A DNA stretch of 64,000 nucleotides from Sorex araneus (lineage: Eukaryota > Chordata > Mammalia > Eulipotyphla > Soricidae), in contig NC_073312.1 of NCBI RefSeq assembly GCF_027595985.1, positions 7,878,983-7,942,982 on the forward strand, given 5' to 3'. Positions 47,352 through 59,300 of this stretch are shown here, in pieces. The notes under the pieces were generated by a model, which saw nothing but the letters and a program-made list of their open reading frames with translations, was not told the DNA's origin and did not search any database. Every line of letters begins with the position of its first letter. Within the stretch, counting starts at the first letter, position 1. Position numbers and translations under genes: made by a program.

Positions 47352-50300
47352 GGAGGGCTGGGAAAGTTGGGTCACATCCAGCTGTGCTCAGGTCTTACTC
47401 CTGGCTGCTCTGTGCTCAGGGACCACATGGGGTGCCTGGGATCAAACCTGGGACTGCAAGGCAAGGGCTTCGTCCGCTGTACAATCTCAGGCCTGAAACA
47501 TTCCTTCAGTCATTCATTCAGTTACTTCAAATGACACCCATCCATTGGACACTTATTTTTTATAATCTAAAGGACCTCACACAGCTTATGATCATCTGGT
47601 TTGCTAAAGCTATAAATAAAAACTTCAGCCTTGCTATCAGGTATGTAGTGGCTAGAGAGTACGACAGGAGTGCGGCACAGAGCAGGGAAAAACCTTGAGC
47701 ACAGCTGGGTGTGGCCCAAAAACCAAGGACTTACCCATCACTAAATTGACCTTTGTTAGATGATCAAAAGTGATACAATTAGGCTCTATTAATCACTGGT
47801 CTCTGGCGTTTTTAAAGAATAAAGTAGCCCTTTGTGGCTCTTACAAAGGGTACTCTTGATCCACGCTTAAAAGAACCAGTACTTGCTTCCTACCTGATCA
47901 GATCAAAACTTACCTATTTCTATTTTCTCCAGATCTTCCAGACTTAGCCGTTGATACTGGTTTACTTTATCAACTTCATCATCATAACTAAAGGAAGAGA
48001 GGTTCGTTATAAGTGGATTGAATCAAAAGCCAACAGACTTGAGAACTGAGATAAAATACCAAATATAAGCTATGCAGTTAAAATCTTCCATGGCACAAAA
48101 CATTCAAGGGTGAAGAAAATCATTTTAAAAACTAGATGACATAAATTTAATGCAGTAGTTTTAACAGCCAACAAGAAAGCCAGTTTACTGACCATACACT
48201 AAAAAAAAACACATTGAAAATCAAAAATAATTTAATAAAAAATTAGAAAACCAAAACCTGGGAGAATGGCAAAAAGACGTACAGTGAAACTGGGAATAAG
48301 GCAAATAAATCTGACATCCAAAGTCGAGAGGACCAAAGCTCCTTACAACGGATGTCAGTAGGCACCTGGGCCAGGGACCAGAAAAATGACCGTCACGCGG
48401 CTCAGGAGAGCGGCTGCTGACTTAGGGAATTAAACATCAGTGCTGGAAAGGTTAGGAGGAAAGAGAATTTGCGTTCTGGCGTGTGGCGCTGGTATGCGGT
48501 ATCTCTCCGGACTTCAGCCCGGCAATGCAGCACCGACGGCACGTGCCGCATTCACCCGCCCCTAGGAAGGGGGACGCAGTGCGCAGTGCGCAGTGCGCGC
48601 GGACTGCTGCATCATCCTGGCCAGCCACGACCCTGGCTGCCTCCTGGCGGCGAGACATGGAACTGCCGGGCAGCCGCCAGAACAGTGACGTGTGTCAGAG
48701 ACGTGTCCCCCGACAGATGGGAAATAAAACAACTCAAAACGCCGGTTATGATTCGCATCACGTTTCAGAGTGGTGACAAGAGAATCTGCCATGTAACGGG
48801 GGGCGGGGGTAAAGGGGCTCGATGGAGCGTTAGGCATTTCCGTGGCGAGACCATTTTACTGTGTTCGACTCGGAGACCCTAAAAGCAGGCGTCCACCCCC
48901 GTCTGCGTCCACTCGCCCCCTCCCGCCCGGAGCCACTCACTAGGCCACGTAGTAGGCGCAATTGGAAAGCAGCAGCAGCACGTCGACGTCTCGGTGAGTG
49001 GCGTCCGTGAGGCTGCGCAAAGGGGACACCGCATTAGACACTCCTGTCTGCATCTGCATTTCTGCAAGCGCGTTTCTACCGCGGACCCCCCTTAAGGGGG
49101 GCGGGGGGAGGACAGTGAGATGAGGTAATGAGCCCTACTCTGAAATTCAATGCATTCCATCTGTTAAGAAAACAACACCATGACTCGGCAGGTGAGGGGT
49201 GAGGTGGAGGGGTCTGGGGCCAAGCACCCCTCCCCGGAGAGAGGAGGCCGAGGAGCGCGGGGTGGGGGTGGGAGGACCGCAACATAAAGGATCTGGCATA
49301 AAGGACAACAGGCTGAGAAGGGGGCACGACCGTTTTCCAAGACAAACCTGCGCATCTGAAATCATTTTACGCTATCGATTACCCGAAAACACGTAGAAAC
49401 ACACAAAAACGGATCCCAGCCCAGGCTATGTTTCTTTTTTTTTTTTTTGCCCCCCCCCCCATTCAATACAGATTTATTTACTTGGCTTTTAAGGAACAAG
49501 GTGCATTTCCTTTCTCCGCATCTTTTGTTTGGTTTTTGGCCACAAAGACCGCTCATTCCCGGCACAGCTGGGGGCACCCCATGTGGGGCCCGGGCAGGAA
49601 CATGGGGGCAAACAATGCCCGACCCCCCATACTATCTCTGCAGCCCGCACTGCTACTACACTGAAACGAAGAAATATCCTGCACACGCGCACACACACAC
49701 ACACACGCACGCACGCACACACACACACACAAGCGCGCGCATTCTTCCTCATGAACACAAATACGCATCTCTCTGTCAGATCCAATTTTCCAAGACGCTA
49801 AACGCCGCGCTCTGCCCTGGTGGTCGGGGTGGGGGGGGGGGGCGCCCCCGCGGTCACTTACACGGACTCGGGGCCCCGGAGCCACAGCGCGCGCAGGTCT
49901 GCAGGTCTCGCCAGGCGCCCCGCTCCGGGCACAGACTATTGACAGCGGCCGCGGCGCCGCGGCCCGACACTTGGTCCTCAACGAAGAGCGCTCGGCCGCG
50001 ACGGAAAAAAAGCCCCCCGCCCCCCCCCGCCCCCCCGCCCTGCCTCGGCTGCAGGACACAGAAGACCCTCCCCCCCGCCCCCCCTAGCACAGAGATACAC
50101 AACAAGACACGACACGACACAACACGATACGACACGACGCAGTGCGGGAAACGCTGCTGCCCGGGGACCCCGCACTGCCCGGGGGACGCGCCGCCCCGGC
50201 CCGCGCTAGTCGTCCTTGCTGTCGGGCCACCCGAGCTGGCTCTCCTTCCACGCCACGAACACGAACACGGCCAGCACCATGTGCAGCCCCGCCACGGCCA

Positions 50301-53300
50301 CGATGGTGGCGTAGAAGCCGCTATCGTCGGGCGACATGTGCAGGAGGCCCTGGAAAAGGAGCAGCTTGGCGGGGAAATAGAGGCCCACGGGCACTTTCAT
50401 CAGGAGTCCGGCGAAGAGGAGGACCATTTTGAAGGCAGAGGCCAGGCTGGGGCCGTCCGGGATGGGCTCCGGGGCGCGGGCGGCCGCGCGGGCAGCCGCG
50501 GGCCGCTGGACGCTGCGCACTCGCCGGTGGGAGCGGGGCATCGTGGCGGCGGGCTCGGCTGGGGCTCGGCGCGTCCTTCCTTCTGGGGAGCTCAGCGAGC
50601 ACCGACCGGCTGCACCGAGACCGACGCAGCAACTGCGGCTCTCGGCGCGTCACCCTCTGCCCGCCGCACCGCGGCACGCCAGGGCGCAGGCGCAGCCCGC
50701 CCCTCTGCGCCAGGACGCGGGCGGGGCACTGCGGCAGGCGCGGGCGCGCCGGGCTGCGCGGGGGCGCGGGCGCGGGCACCGGTGCTCACTCCCGGGGCAG
50801 GGGTACTCTGCGGCACTCCGGGGTGCACGAGCACCGGCGCCCCTGCGGCACTCTAGGGGCGCGGGCACTGGTGCCTTTGCGGCACTCCGGGGGGACACTA
50901 GGGGGTCGCGGGCACTAGAGCTCTCCACAACATTGTGGGGGGACACTCTGGGGGCGCGGGCACCAGCGTTCTCCACAACATTGCGGGGGGACCCTCCGGG
51001 GGCGCGGGCACCAGAGCTCTCCACAACAATGCGGGGGGACCCTCCGGGGGCGCGGGCACCAGAGCTCTCCACAACAATGCGGGGGGACCCTCCGGGGGCG
51101 CGGGTACCAGAGCTCTCCACAACAATGCGGGGGGACCCTCCGGGGGCGCGGGCACCAGAGCTCTCCACAACAATGCGGGGGGACCCTCCGGGGGCGCGGG
51201 CACCAAAGCTCTCCACGACATTGCGGGGGGACTCTCCGGGGGCGCGGGCACCAAAGCTCTCCACGACACTCCAGGTGGATGAGCAACAGTTCCCCTGCAG
51301 CACTCCGTGGGGACGCGGATACCAGGGTCTCTGCGGCACTTCGGGGGGACACTCCGGGGGCGCGGGCACCAGAGCTCTCCACGACACTCCGGGTGGATGA
51401 GCACTGGTGCCCCTGCAGCACTCCGTGAGGACGCGGATACCAGGGTCTCTGCGGTACTCCGGGGGGACACTCCGGGGGGACACTCCGGGGGCGCGGGCAC
51501 CAGAGGTCTCCATGACACTCTAGGTGCATGAGCACTGGTGCCCCTGCGGCACTCTGGGGGGACATGGATGCCAGGGTCTCTGCGGCACTCCGGAGGGGCA
51601 CTCCGGGGGCGCGGGCACCAGAGCTCTCCACGACACTCTGGGGGGACACCCCGGGGGCGCGGGCACCAGAGCTCTCCACGGTGCCCCAGGTGGATGAGCA
51701 CCGGCGCCCCTGCGGCACTTCGGTGGGCCGCGGGTACGGGGGTCTCTGCGGCACTCCGGGGGCACAAGCACCGGTGCCTCTGCGGCACTCGGGTGGTGCG
51801 GGCTGACCAGTGCCCCCCGCGGGCAGGGAGCCGCGCACGCCCGCCCGGCCCGCGCCGAGGAGATCACGGACCACTGCAGGGCCGGAAGCTCGGGCGGGGC
51901 TGCACAACCTGCAGGGGCGGGGGTGGGCGCAGTCGGGGAGAAGGGGGCGCCGCAACAGCCGCATTGGCGTTTCTGCAATGGCCGCTTGGCACAACATCCC
52001 TCTGCCAAAGAGCCCGGCCACCAAAACTACGTATATATACACACACGTATATATATTTTTCTTTTTGTTTTTGTTTCTGGGCTATACCCGGCAGTATCCC
52101 GGGCTTACACCTGACTCTGTGCTCAGGGACAATTTCTGGCGGGGACTGGGAGGGCAAAGGGGCCCCCTGGAGGGGTGCTGCTCTGCACCGAAGGCAAATA
52201 CCCTTGTTTTATCCTCTAGCCGACCGCTCCAGCCCCATCAGGATACTTGTTTGGTGTGGATTTTTTTCTGCGTTTTCCTTTTTTTTTTCCTTGCGGCTAC
52301 ACTCAGCAGAGCGCAGGAAACCACTCCTGGTGGGGCTCAGGGGAATATATGTGGTGCAGAGATCAAACCCTGGTGGCTGGGAGTAAGGCAAGCTGTGCTC
52401 TCTGGACCCAAAGCATGGTATAAATTCTGTCTCCATAAAGGTATTTTAAAAAAAAATCACACAAAACCCAAAAGAAGGAAGAAAAAAAAAAAACAGCAAC
52501 TGCTTCCCTTGCAGGAATAAGCCCAGATCCTCTCCTGAATGCCACACACAGTCCTTGAGCCCCACCACGACTGATCCCAGAGTGGAGAGCCAGGAATAAG
52601 CCCTGGGCCCCACCAGGCACAGCCCCAAACAAACAATAACCTTTTAAAAGTCCCGCAGAATCCAAGAGCGGATGGTTCAAGCCCCTCCGCCCCCCACAGC
52701 CCGCCTTTGCAGTCCTTCCCAGGGCAGCCTCCCTGCCACACCTCGGCCATCCGCCCTGGTCCACAGCCTGAGCTCAGTTACTAGCGAGGTTTCGGAAAGG
52801 GGAAGACTACCCACCACTGGGAAACTCTTCGAGCATTGCGAATTAAGAAGTGGAGAGAGATGCAATTGTCAAGAAATCTTGGCAAAGCTGCAAAGGGTGA
52901 GACCTATTCGGGCGGCCACTCTGACGGACAGCAGCTGCCCAGCACAGCGCGCAAAGAGAACGGCTTCATAACGTGAAGATGATGACTTTGAGGCTCCCAC
53001 CTGAAGGCACTCTGGTGGATAAGCTCAGATCTTGCCACTGACATTCTGAAGAACCATTTGAAGGCTTGTTGAATTTGGGGATGGGGGCGGGGGTGGGGGG
53101 GCAGGGCCCAGAGCCTTCTCTCAGTGTGCGGTGCTTGGGGGCACCATGGACACCAGCAGCCAACAAGCAGCCCGCGCTCGGCCCCACTGGTGGGTCTCGT
53201 TTATAGAAATGTTTCAGGCACACATCGGCCCATTTCTCTCACGAGATGCCAGGAAGCCTTTACGACCCACCAGGTCTCTGGCTCCGTGTTGTGCTCCACA

Positions 53301-56300
53301 CGCGCATTCACGCAAACCCAGGTTTGGGGCCAGGGCAGAGGCCCACAGAGCCACCTCTAAACTACAGCTCTTCGGTTTAGAAGCGCAGATATTGCATTAA
53401 GAAGCTTCTTCCTTACTGAGCTTTCAATGCCTTCCTAATCTCTGCACCCCAGCGGTGCCCTGTCACATCCGGCCACCAGCGTATAACTGAAAGCTGCCAC
53501 GCTGACGTCTCAGCCCGCAGCTCCAGGAATCCTGCCAGGGTTTACCGCAAGGACTCGGTGTGCTCGTCAGTCACCAGACCCCCCCGGCCCCCCGACTCAC
53601 CTGGGGTCACAGTCAATGAGGGCCCAGCCCCCATGGAATGTTTCGTCATCAGGCAGCAGCAGCCTCATGTAGCTCTGCAAGAGCTGACTGATGAGTTCCT
53701 GGTGGCTCCTCTGAGTGTCCTTGTGCAAAGCCTCGTGCTCTTTCTCCTTGGTAAATATGGAATAAAGATCTTCTGTCACTGGGATGCCTTGCATCAAATC
53801 TGGAGTGGAAAGTGTCACATCTATCGTCACCTTCATTTATGAGGACAAACGTTTTACTTCTCTTGGCTTGTGCGGTACCAGGAACCGAGCCCAGGGCTGC
53901 ACACATGCAAGGCAGTGCTCTACCTCCGAGCCACATTCCTGTCCCCTCACACATTTTTACAAACAAAAAGAATGTAAGACCTGAAACAATGAAGCTTTTT
54001 GTTTTGCTTTGTCTTGTGTTTGGCCCACATTCAGCTGTGCTCAGGACTTACTCCTGGCAGTGCGCAGGGGACCATATAAGAACCCGACCCTGGGTGAGCT
54101 GCATGAAAAGCAAGCATGCCTTACTGCTTGGACTACCTTTCCCGCCACAATTTTTATTTGAAAGCCTTATTTTTTTTTTTTTGGGGGGGGTACTTGTGCA
54201 ATACCCAACAGTGCTCAAAGATCGCTCCTGGCAGAGCTCAGGCCCTATGTGCTGCTGGCTAGATGTAATGTGACCAAACTGGGGCAGCCGTATGCAAGGC
54301 AAGGTCCTCAACCCATTCTGTCCAGCCCCAAACACCACCCCGCCTTTTTGGGGGAGTTTTGAGCTAAGTTCAGCAATGCTCAGGGCTGACTCCTGGCTCT
54401 GCGCTCAGGGATCACTCCTGGTGGTGCTCAGGGGGCCAAATGAAATGACAGGGATCAACCACATGCAGGGATACCCTACCTGCTGCACTAACACTGCGGC
54501 CCCTACAACTCTTATAAGAAAACACAGGCATAAACAGTCGTGACCTAGGATTAGGCAATAACAAAATGCGACACCCAAATTACAAAGAAATAATAACAAA
54601 ACGCAGACCAGACATCAACAGAATTTGAGAAATTTTTGCTTCAAATGGGAGAGGCTACCTTTTGGAAACAAGTTCCTACCTGGTAAGGTTGTGAGAACAA
54701 CTAAGCCATGACAAGGTAAATAATTCCGTCAATAAGCGGGCAAAGGAACAGCACAGGCAAGCGCCTTCTTCCTGGTCTGGCCCGGGGCTCACACTTGAAT
54801 AAAGCCCTCTCATCTGACTCCCTGTGGCTATCTGAATGGAGCACTCAGCTTAGAGGAGTGTTCAAGAACACCGCCTGAGAGGGGGGCAGCAAATCCAATG
54901 CTTCTGGCCTTTCCCCCTCAGTCAGGCCGGGCTGAGCTGATGTTACAGATGGTGAACAAGAGCCAGGGTTCTCAAGACATAATTGTGTGGCTATATCAAC
55001 CAGAAAAAAGCATCTTAACTTTCCTCAAACTGGTAGGAAACAATTTTCCACTCAGGACATTCTATCTGTGGCAAATAACTTCATTACACCAAATTTCCCA
55101 AACTCCTAAGCAGTCTGTGACTCAAGTCTTCATAAGTTTCATGTGTGAAGGAGTATATAACTGTTAGGCTGCAAGGTAAACTGTTTCAGCAATAGAGAGA
55201 AGCTCAGAACGAGTTCTTCTTACATCTGGCCCGATCCAAAACATTCTACATTTGCTTTAATTCTCTAAGGTAATATTTTCATTAATAGTAAATGAAAAAA
55301 AATGCCAAGGTGTGTATATGTATATATATATGTATATATAATATATAGTGTTTAGGTTGCCATATTTATAACCCCTACTTCCTCTACTCAATAATAAGAG
55401 TAGTTAGGATAATCTCTAAATCTGATACTCTAATCCTACCCTATTAAATCAGACTCATAGGGAAAGTTCGGTGTATTTACCCACAGCAGAAGATATGATT
55501 AGTGTAATAAGGGGAAAGAATTATACTTATCAGTTTGACTAACAGAAAAGCAAAGGGAATGTGAAGTTTTCAGTAGATGCATTTTGGGGTTTTCTTTGGG
55601 GGGTGGGCCCACAGCTGGCTGTACTAAGGGCTTACTCGTGGCTTTGAGATCAGGGATCACTCCTGGTGGGGCTCTGGGGACTATATCAAGTGTGGTGGAT
55701 CAACCCAGGACGGCCACAGACAAGACAAGTGCCCTGCCTGCTGTACTATCTCTCCGGCCCCAGTTGTTGAAGTTTTAGGGTGCCTTATTTCAGGCCCCAG
55801 AAGGCTCCTGTGACATCAATAGCAAACTGACAGTTAAGGAAACAGTGGTTCCTTCTCTTGCAGCATACCAAAATAGCTGTCAAATGCTAATCTTGCAATA
55901 GCCTGAATCTGATTTTTAGGTACCATGTTTGGTAACAGAAACAAGGATATAATAAAACACAGAAGCTAAGTTAATCAAGTTAACTTCTATAAAATGTCAG
56001 CCACAGAAAGACCTTTGTGTTTCTTACCTATGACTGCTTGCCTGTAAGCATCCTTAAACCGGTTCAGGTAATACCTGTTGGCCGAGTTCACACCATCCTT
56101 CATCACGCCCACCAACTTCCTTTCTCCAGTCCTTGTGAAGTCGCCCTTGGGAAGTCAAGGAAACAGACAATTGGACAATTTATTCAGACACAAGAAAGTT
56201 TCCAAAGCCCATGTGGGCTTTCCATTCAAGACTGGAATTCTATACAATTTGAAAATGCCTAAACTGGGGCTAGAGTGATAGTACAACGGATAGGATGTTT

Positions 56301-59300
56301 GCCTTGCATGCGGTTGACCCAGGTTCAATTCCCAGCGTTCCATATGGTCCCCTGAGCACCGCAAGTAGTAATTCTGAGTGCAAAGCCAGGAGTAACCCTA
56401 TGCATCACTGGATGTGACCGAAAAAGCAAAAAATTAAGAAATAAAATAATAAAAAATAGGGGCTGGAGGGTAGAGCATTTGCCTTGCATGCAGCCAACCC
56501 AGATTCGATTCCCAGCATCCCATATGGTCCCCCGAGCACCACCAGGAGTAACTCCTAAGTGCAGAGCCAGGAGGAACCCCTGTGCATCGCCAGGTGTGAC
56601 CCAAAACGCAAATAAATAAATAAATTAAATGAAAATAAAAATGCCTAAACAGGGAAGCTAAATTAAAACATCTAGAATTTCACTGATCCAACCAGGTCAA
56701 ACAATTAAATGTGCTGCCTGTGGCATTAAGTCCTCACAACTGATGGTTCTTGGAAACCTGTGGAGTTTCTAACATTTACAAGGCCAAAACATTTTATAAC
56801 AAAAATATTCTCAAAATCCATAAATTTCTGACTTAAGAAAAAGCAGACAGGGGCTAGAGAGATAGTCCAGTATGTAAGGCCTTTGCCTCACACATGGCCA
56901 ACCTAGTTTGCCCCTCAGCCATATGTGCCCCGAGCCCCGCCAGGAGTGATCCCTGAGTGCAGAGCCAGGAGTCGCCCCTGAGCACCACCTGCTCCAAAAC
57001 AAAATCAGAAAACAAAAAAGCAAGACAGTCCCATTTGATTTAACTATAATGGAACTTAACATCTGTGATGGATCTATACCAAGCCTAGAGAGGGAGGTTT
57101 CCATATTTCACAGAACGTTACAGTCTATATTTTAAATCATTCTAGAATGAGCCAGTGAAGATTAAAATTCTTTGACTTCCCTTGCTTTTCACAACAAAAT
57201 GTCAGAGCAAGACCATAATTTCCTAGAGAAACAGTGACTAAATTTTTGGTTCGAAGTTGCACCCAGTGGTGTTCAGGGCTTATGTCCTGGCTCTGTGCTC
57301 AGGGAGCATTCCTGGGGGTGCTCAGGGGATATATGTGATGCCAGGGATGGAACTCTGGGTGAGATGCTGCAAGAAAAAGTGCCCTACCAACTGTATCATC
57401 TCTCCAGCCCCAGTAATAAATTGAAGACAAGCAAAACATAGTCTCCCATCCCTAGCATTCTATCCAAAGCAATCTGACAAACAGGCCTACTCACAGAACG
57501 GACAATCTAGGGAAAAAACACCACCAAGTAGTGAGATCTTTGAGAGGAAATTATTAATATAGTGAAAAAAAGCAACAAGGATGCTGAGTTCAAAAAAATT
57601 CACTATCAGAGTTTTTCTCCTAGCTTTGATGTATGGCTGACCTCAAAAAACTGTGAATTGGGGCTGGAGCAATAGCACAGCGGGTAGGGCGTTTGCCTTG
57701 CACGCGGCCGACCCGGGTTCGATTCCCAGCGTCCCATATGGTCCCCTGAGCACCGCCAGGGGTAATTCCTGAGTGCAGAGCCAGGAGCAACCCCTGTGCA
57801 TCGCCGGGTGTGACCCAAAAAGTAAAAAAACAAAAAACTGTGAATTCTGGTGAATTCATAATACAACATACGTGCTTGTTGTGAAATGATTTTATTAAAG
57901 TTCTTTAACACATCCTTCCCATCACATAATTTCCTTTTGTAAGTGCATAATGAGAACATTTAAGATCTCTTGGGAATGCTATGCAAGAGATAAATAAATC
58001 TCAGAAGAGATAAACTAGCTGCAAAAATGTAATAGGTAACCATTCCAGCTGGGACTGTCAGGGTGATCTGGGGAGTGGGAGGGACAGTCCCTGCCTAACA
58101 ACCCCCTGGCGGCCAAACTTGCAGCCAGTCCACCTCTACTCTCTCAGGACTGAGCTCCACACAGAGGCTAGCCTGCGGAACATCTCAGGTCTACTGGGGT
58201 GAGGGCTGAGAACTCCGGCCTTCTTGGAGTAGAGATGGGTGACCTCCCCCCACATCTCTGTACTTCCAGAGGCCCCGGCAGCCACCCCTACATTTCACCA
58301 CCACGGCCACGTAAACTCATCTACTGGCCTTGTTCAGAGACTCATAAATAAATCTTGGAAGAGATCAACTAGGAATATTATGCAGCTTCTGCAAGTAGAA
58401 AAAAAAATCATACAGTCTGCTGCGACTTGAATGGAACTAGCAGACCTCACATTAAATAAAGTAAGTCAGAATAAGTTTAAATACCAGATGACGTCACTTA
58501 CTGTGGTATAAAGAATAACATGACAAGGGAATACAAGATAACAAAAGTGAACAAACCCTTGACCCTAGGTTATAGAAATAAAACATCCAAGGGGAGTAGA
58601 AGAATAAGGGGGCTGGAGGTGTGGGGGGAAGAAGAGGTGGGCAGAAGGTAATGGGCAAGGGTCAGGGGCCTACAACACACTATAGGATAGGGGTGAAGGA
58701 GGTATACACATAGATTATATTTAGATATACAGATAAGCGTTTTGGTATCTATCTAAACTACAGAGCCATGAATACTACAAGCACGGGTCCCAAAACACGA
58801 TTAAGATGTGCCTGCTAAGGAGGCAGGCTGGCGTCTGGGGGAACCTGGGAGCAACTGTAGAGAGAAGCTACACTGGTTGGAATACTGTATGCCTGAAGCT
58901 CTATCTCGGACAGGTTTGTAAATCAATGTCCTTAAATAAAATAAATTTCTTTTCTTTTTTTTGGGGGGGAAGAAAACCAACCCAAACTCACTAGCCCAAA
59001 AGAAAAAGGATCCTCTCTCAGGGCTGGAGATAGTACGGGGTCAGGCACTTGCCTTACAGGCAGCCAGTCCCATTAGACCCCCCCAGTACTGCTAGGACTG
59101 ACCGTGAGCACAGAGCCAGGAGTAAACTCTGAGCACCACCAGCCGTGGCCCCAAAACAACAAAGATACTCTCGCACCGATTTCAAGCCTACGATATAGAA
59201 TGTCACCTATGACGCCAGGCTGTGCAATGAACTCCCAGGACTTACTCATCTCCTAACTCGGACCCTGCAGCCTTTGGCCAGCAGCACCCTGTTTTCCCAC

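Larger units (their letters stand above)
49800..51960. promoter_or_regulatory. Intronic CpG island / candidate imprinted differentially methylated region
   Basis: GC- and CpG-rich sequence of about 2 kb inside an otherwise ordinary intron, covering the VMA21-like ORF and the tandem array on its 5' side. CpG density is strikingly higher than in the flanking intron, implying protection from methylation in at least some germline or allele state. Its position matches the imprinted Inpp5f_v2 CpG island known in mouse and human; methylation itself cannot be read from sequence. Confidence 0.6.

Noticed and set aside
48469-48882. 137-codon + strand ORF in an INPP5F intron
   Set aside because: No homology recognised, moderately CpG-rich sequence, no splice or promoter support; treated as chance.
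49681-49740. Possible CRISPR-like regular repeats in this intron
   Set aside because: The repeats are dinucleotide or contiguous tandem units without unique spacers; nuclear mammalian DNA.
49553-50175. Minus-strand ORFs of 65-168 codons just 3' of the VMA21-like ORF as an alternative N-terminus for INPP5F
   Set aside because: The frame that would join the INPP5F exon at 49012 has a stop at 49978 and no later ATG before the donor; the other frames do not join in phase.
50429-52042. Frames of 280-375 codons on both strands through the 48-bp array
   Set aside because: 48 is a multiple of three, so any stop-free unit stays open. Peptides are simple repeats in every frame, without a start context or homology I recognise.
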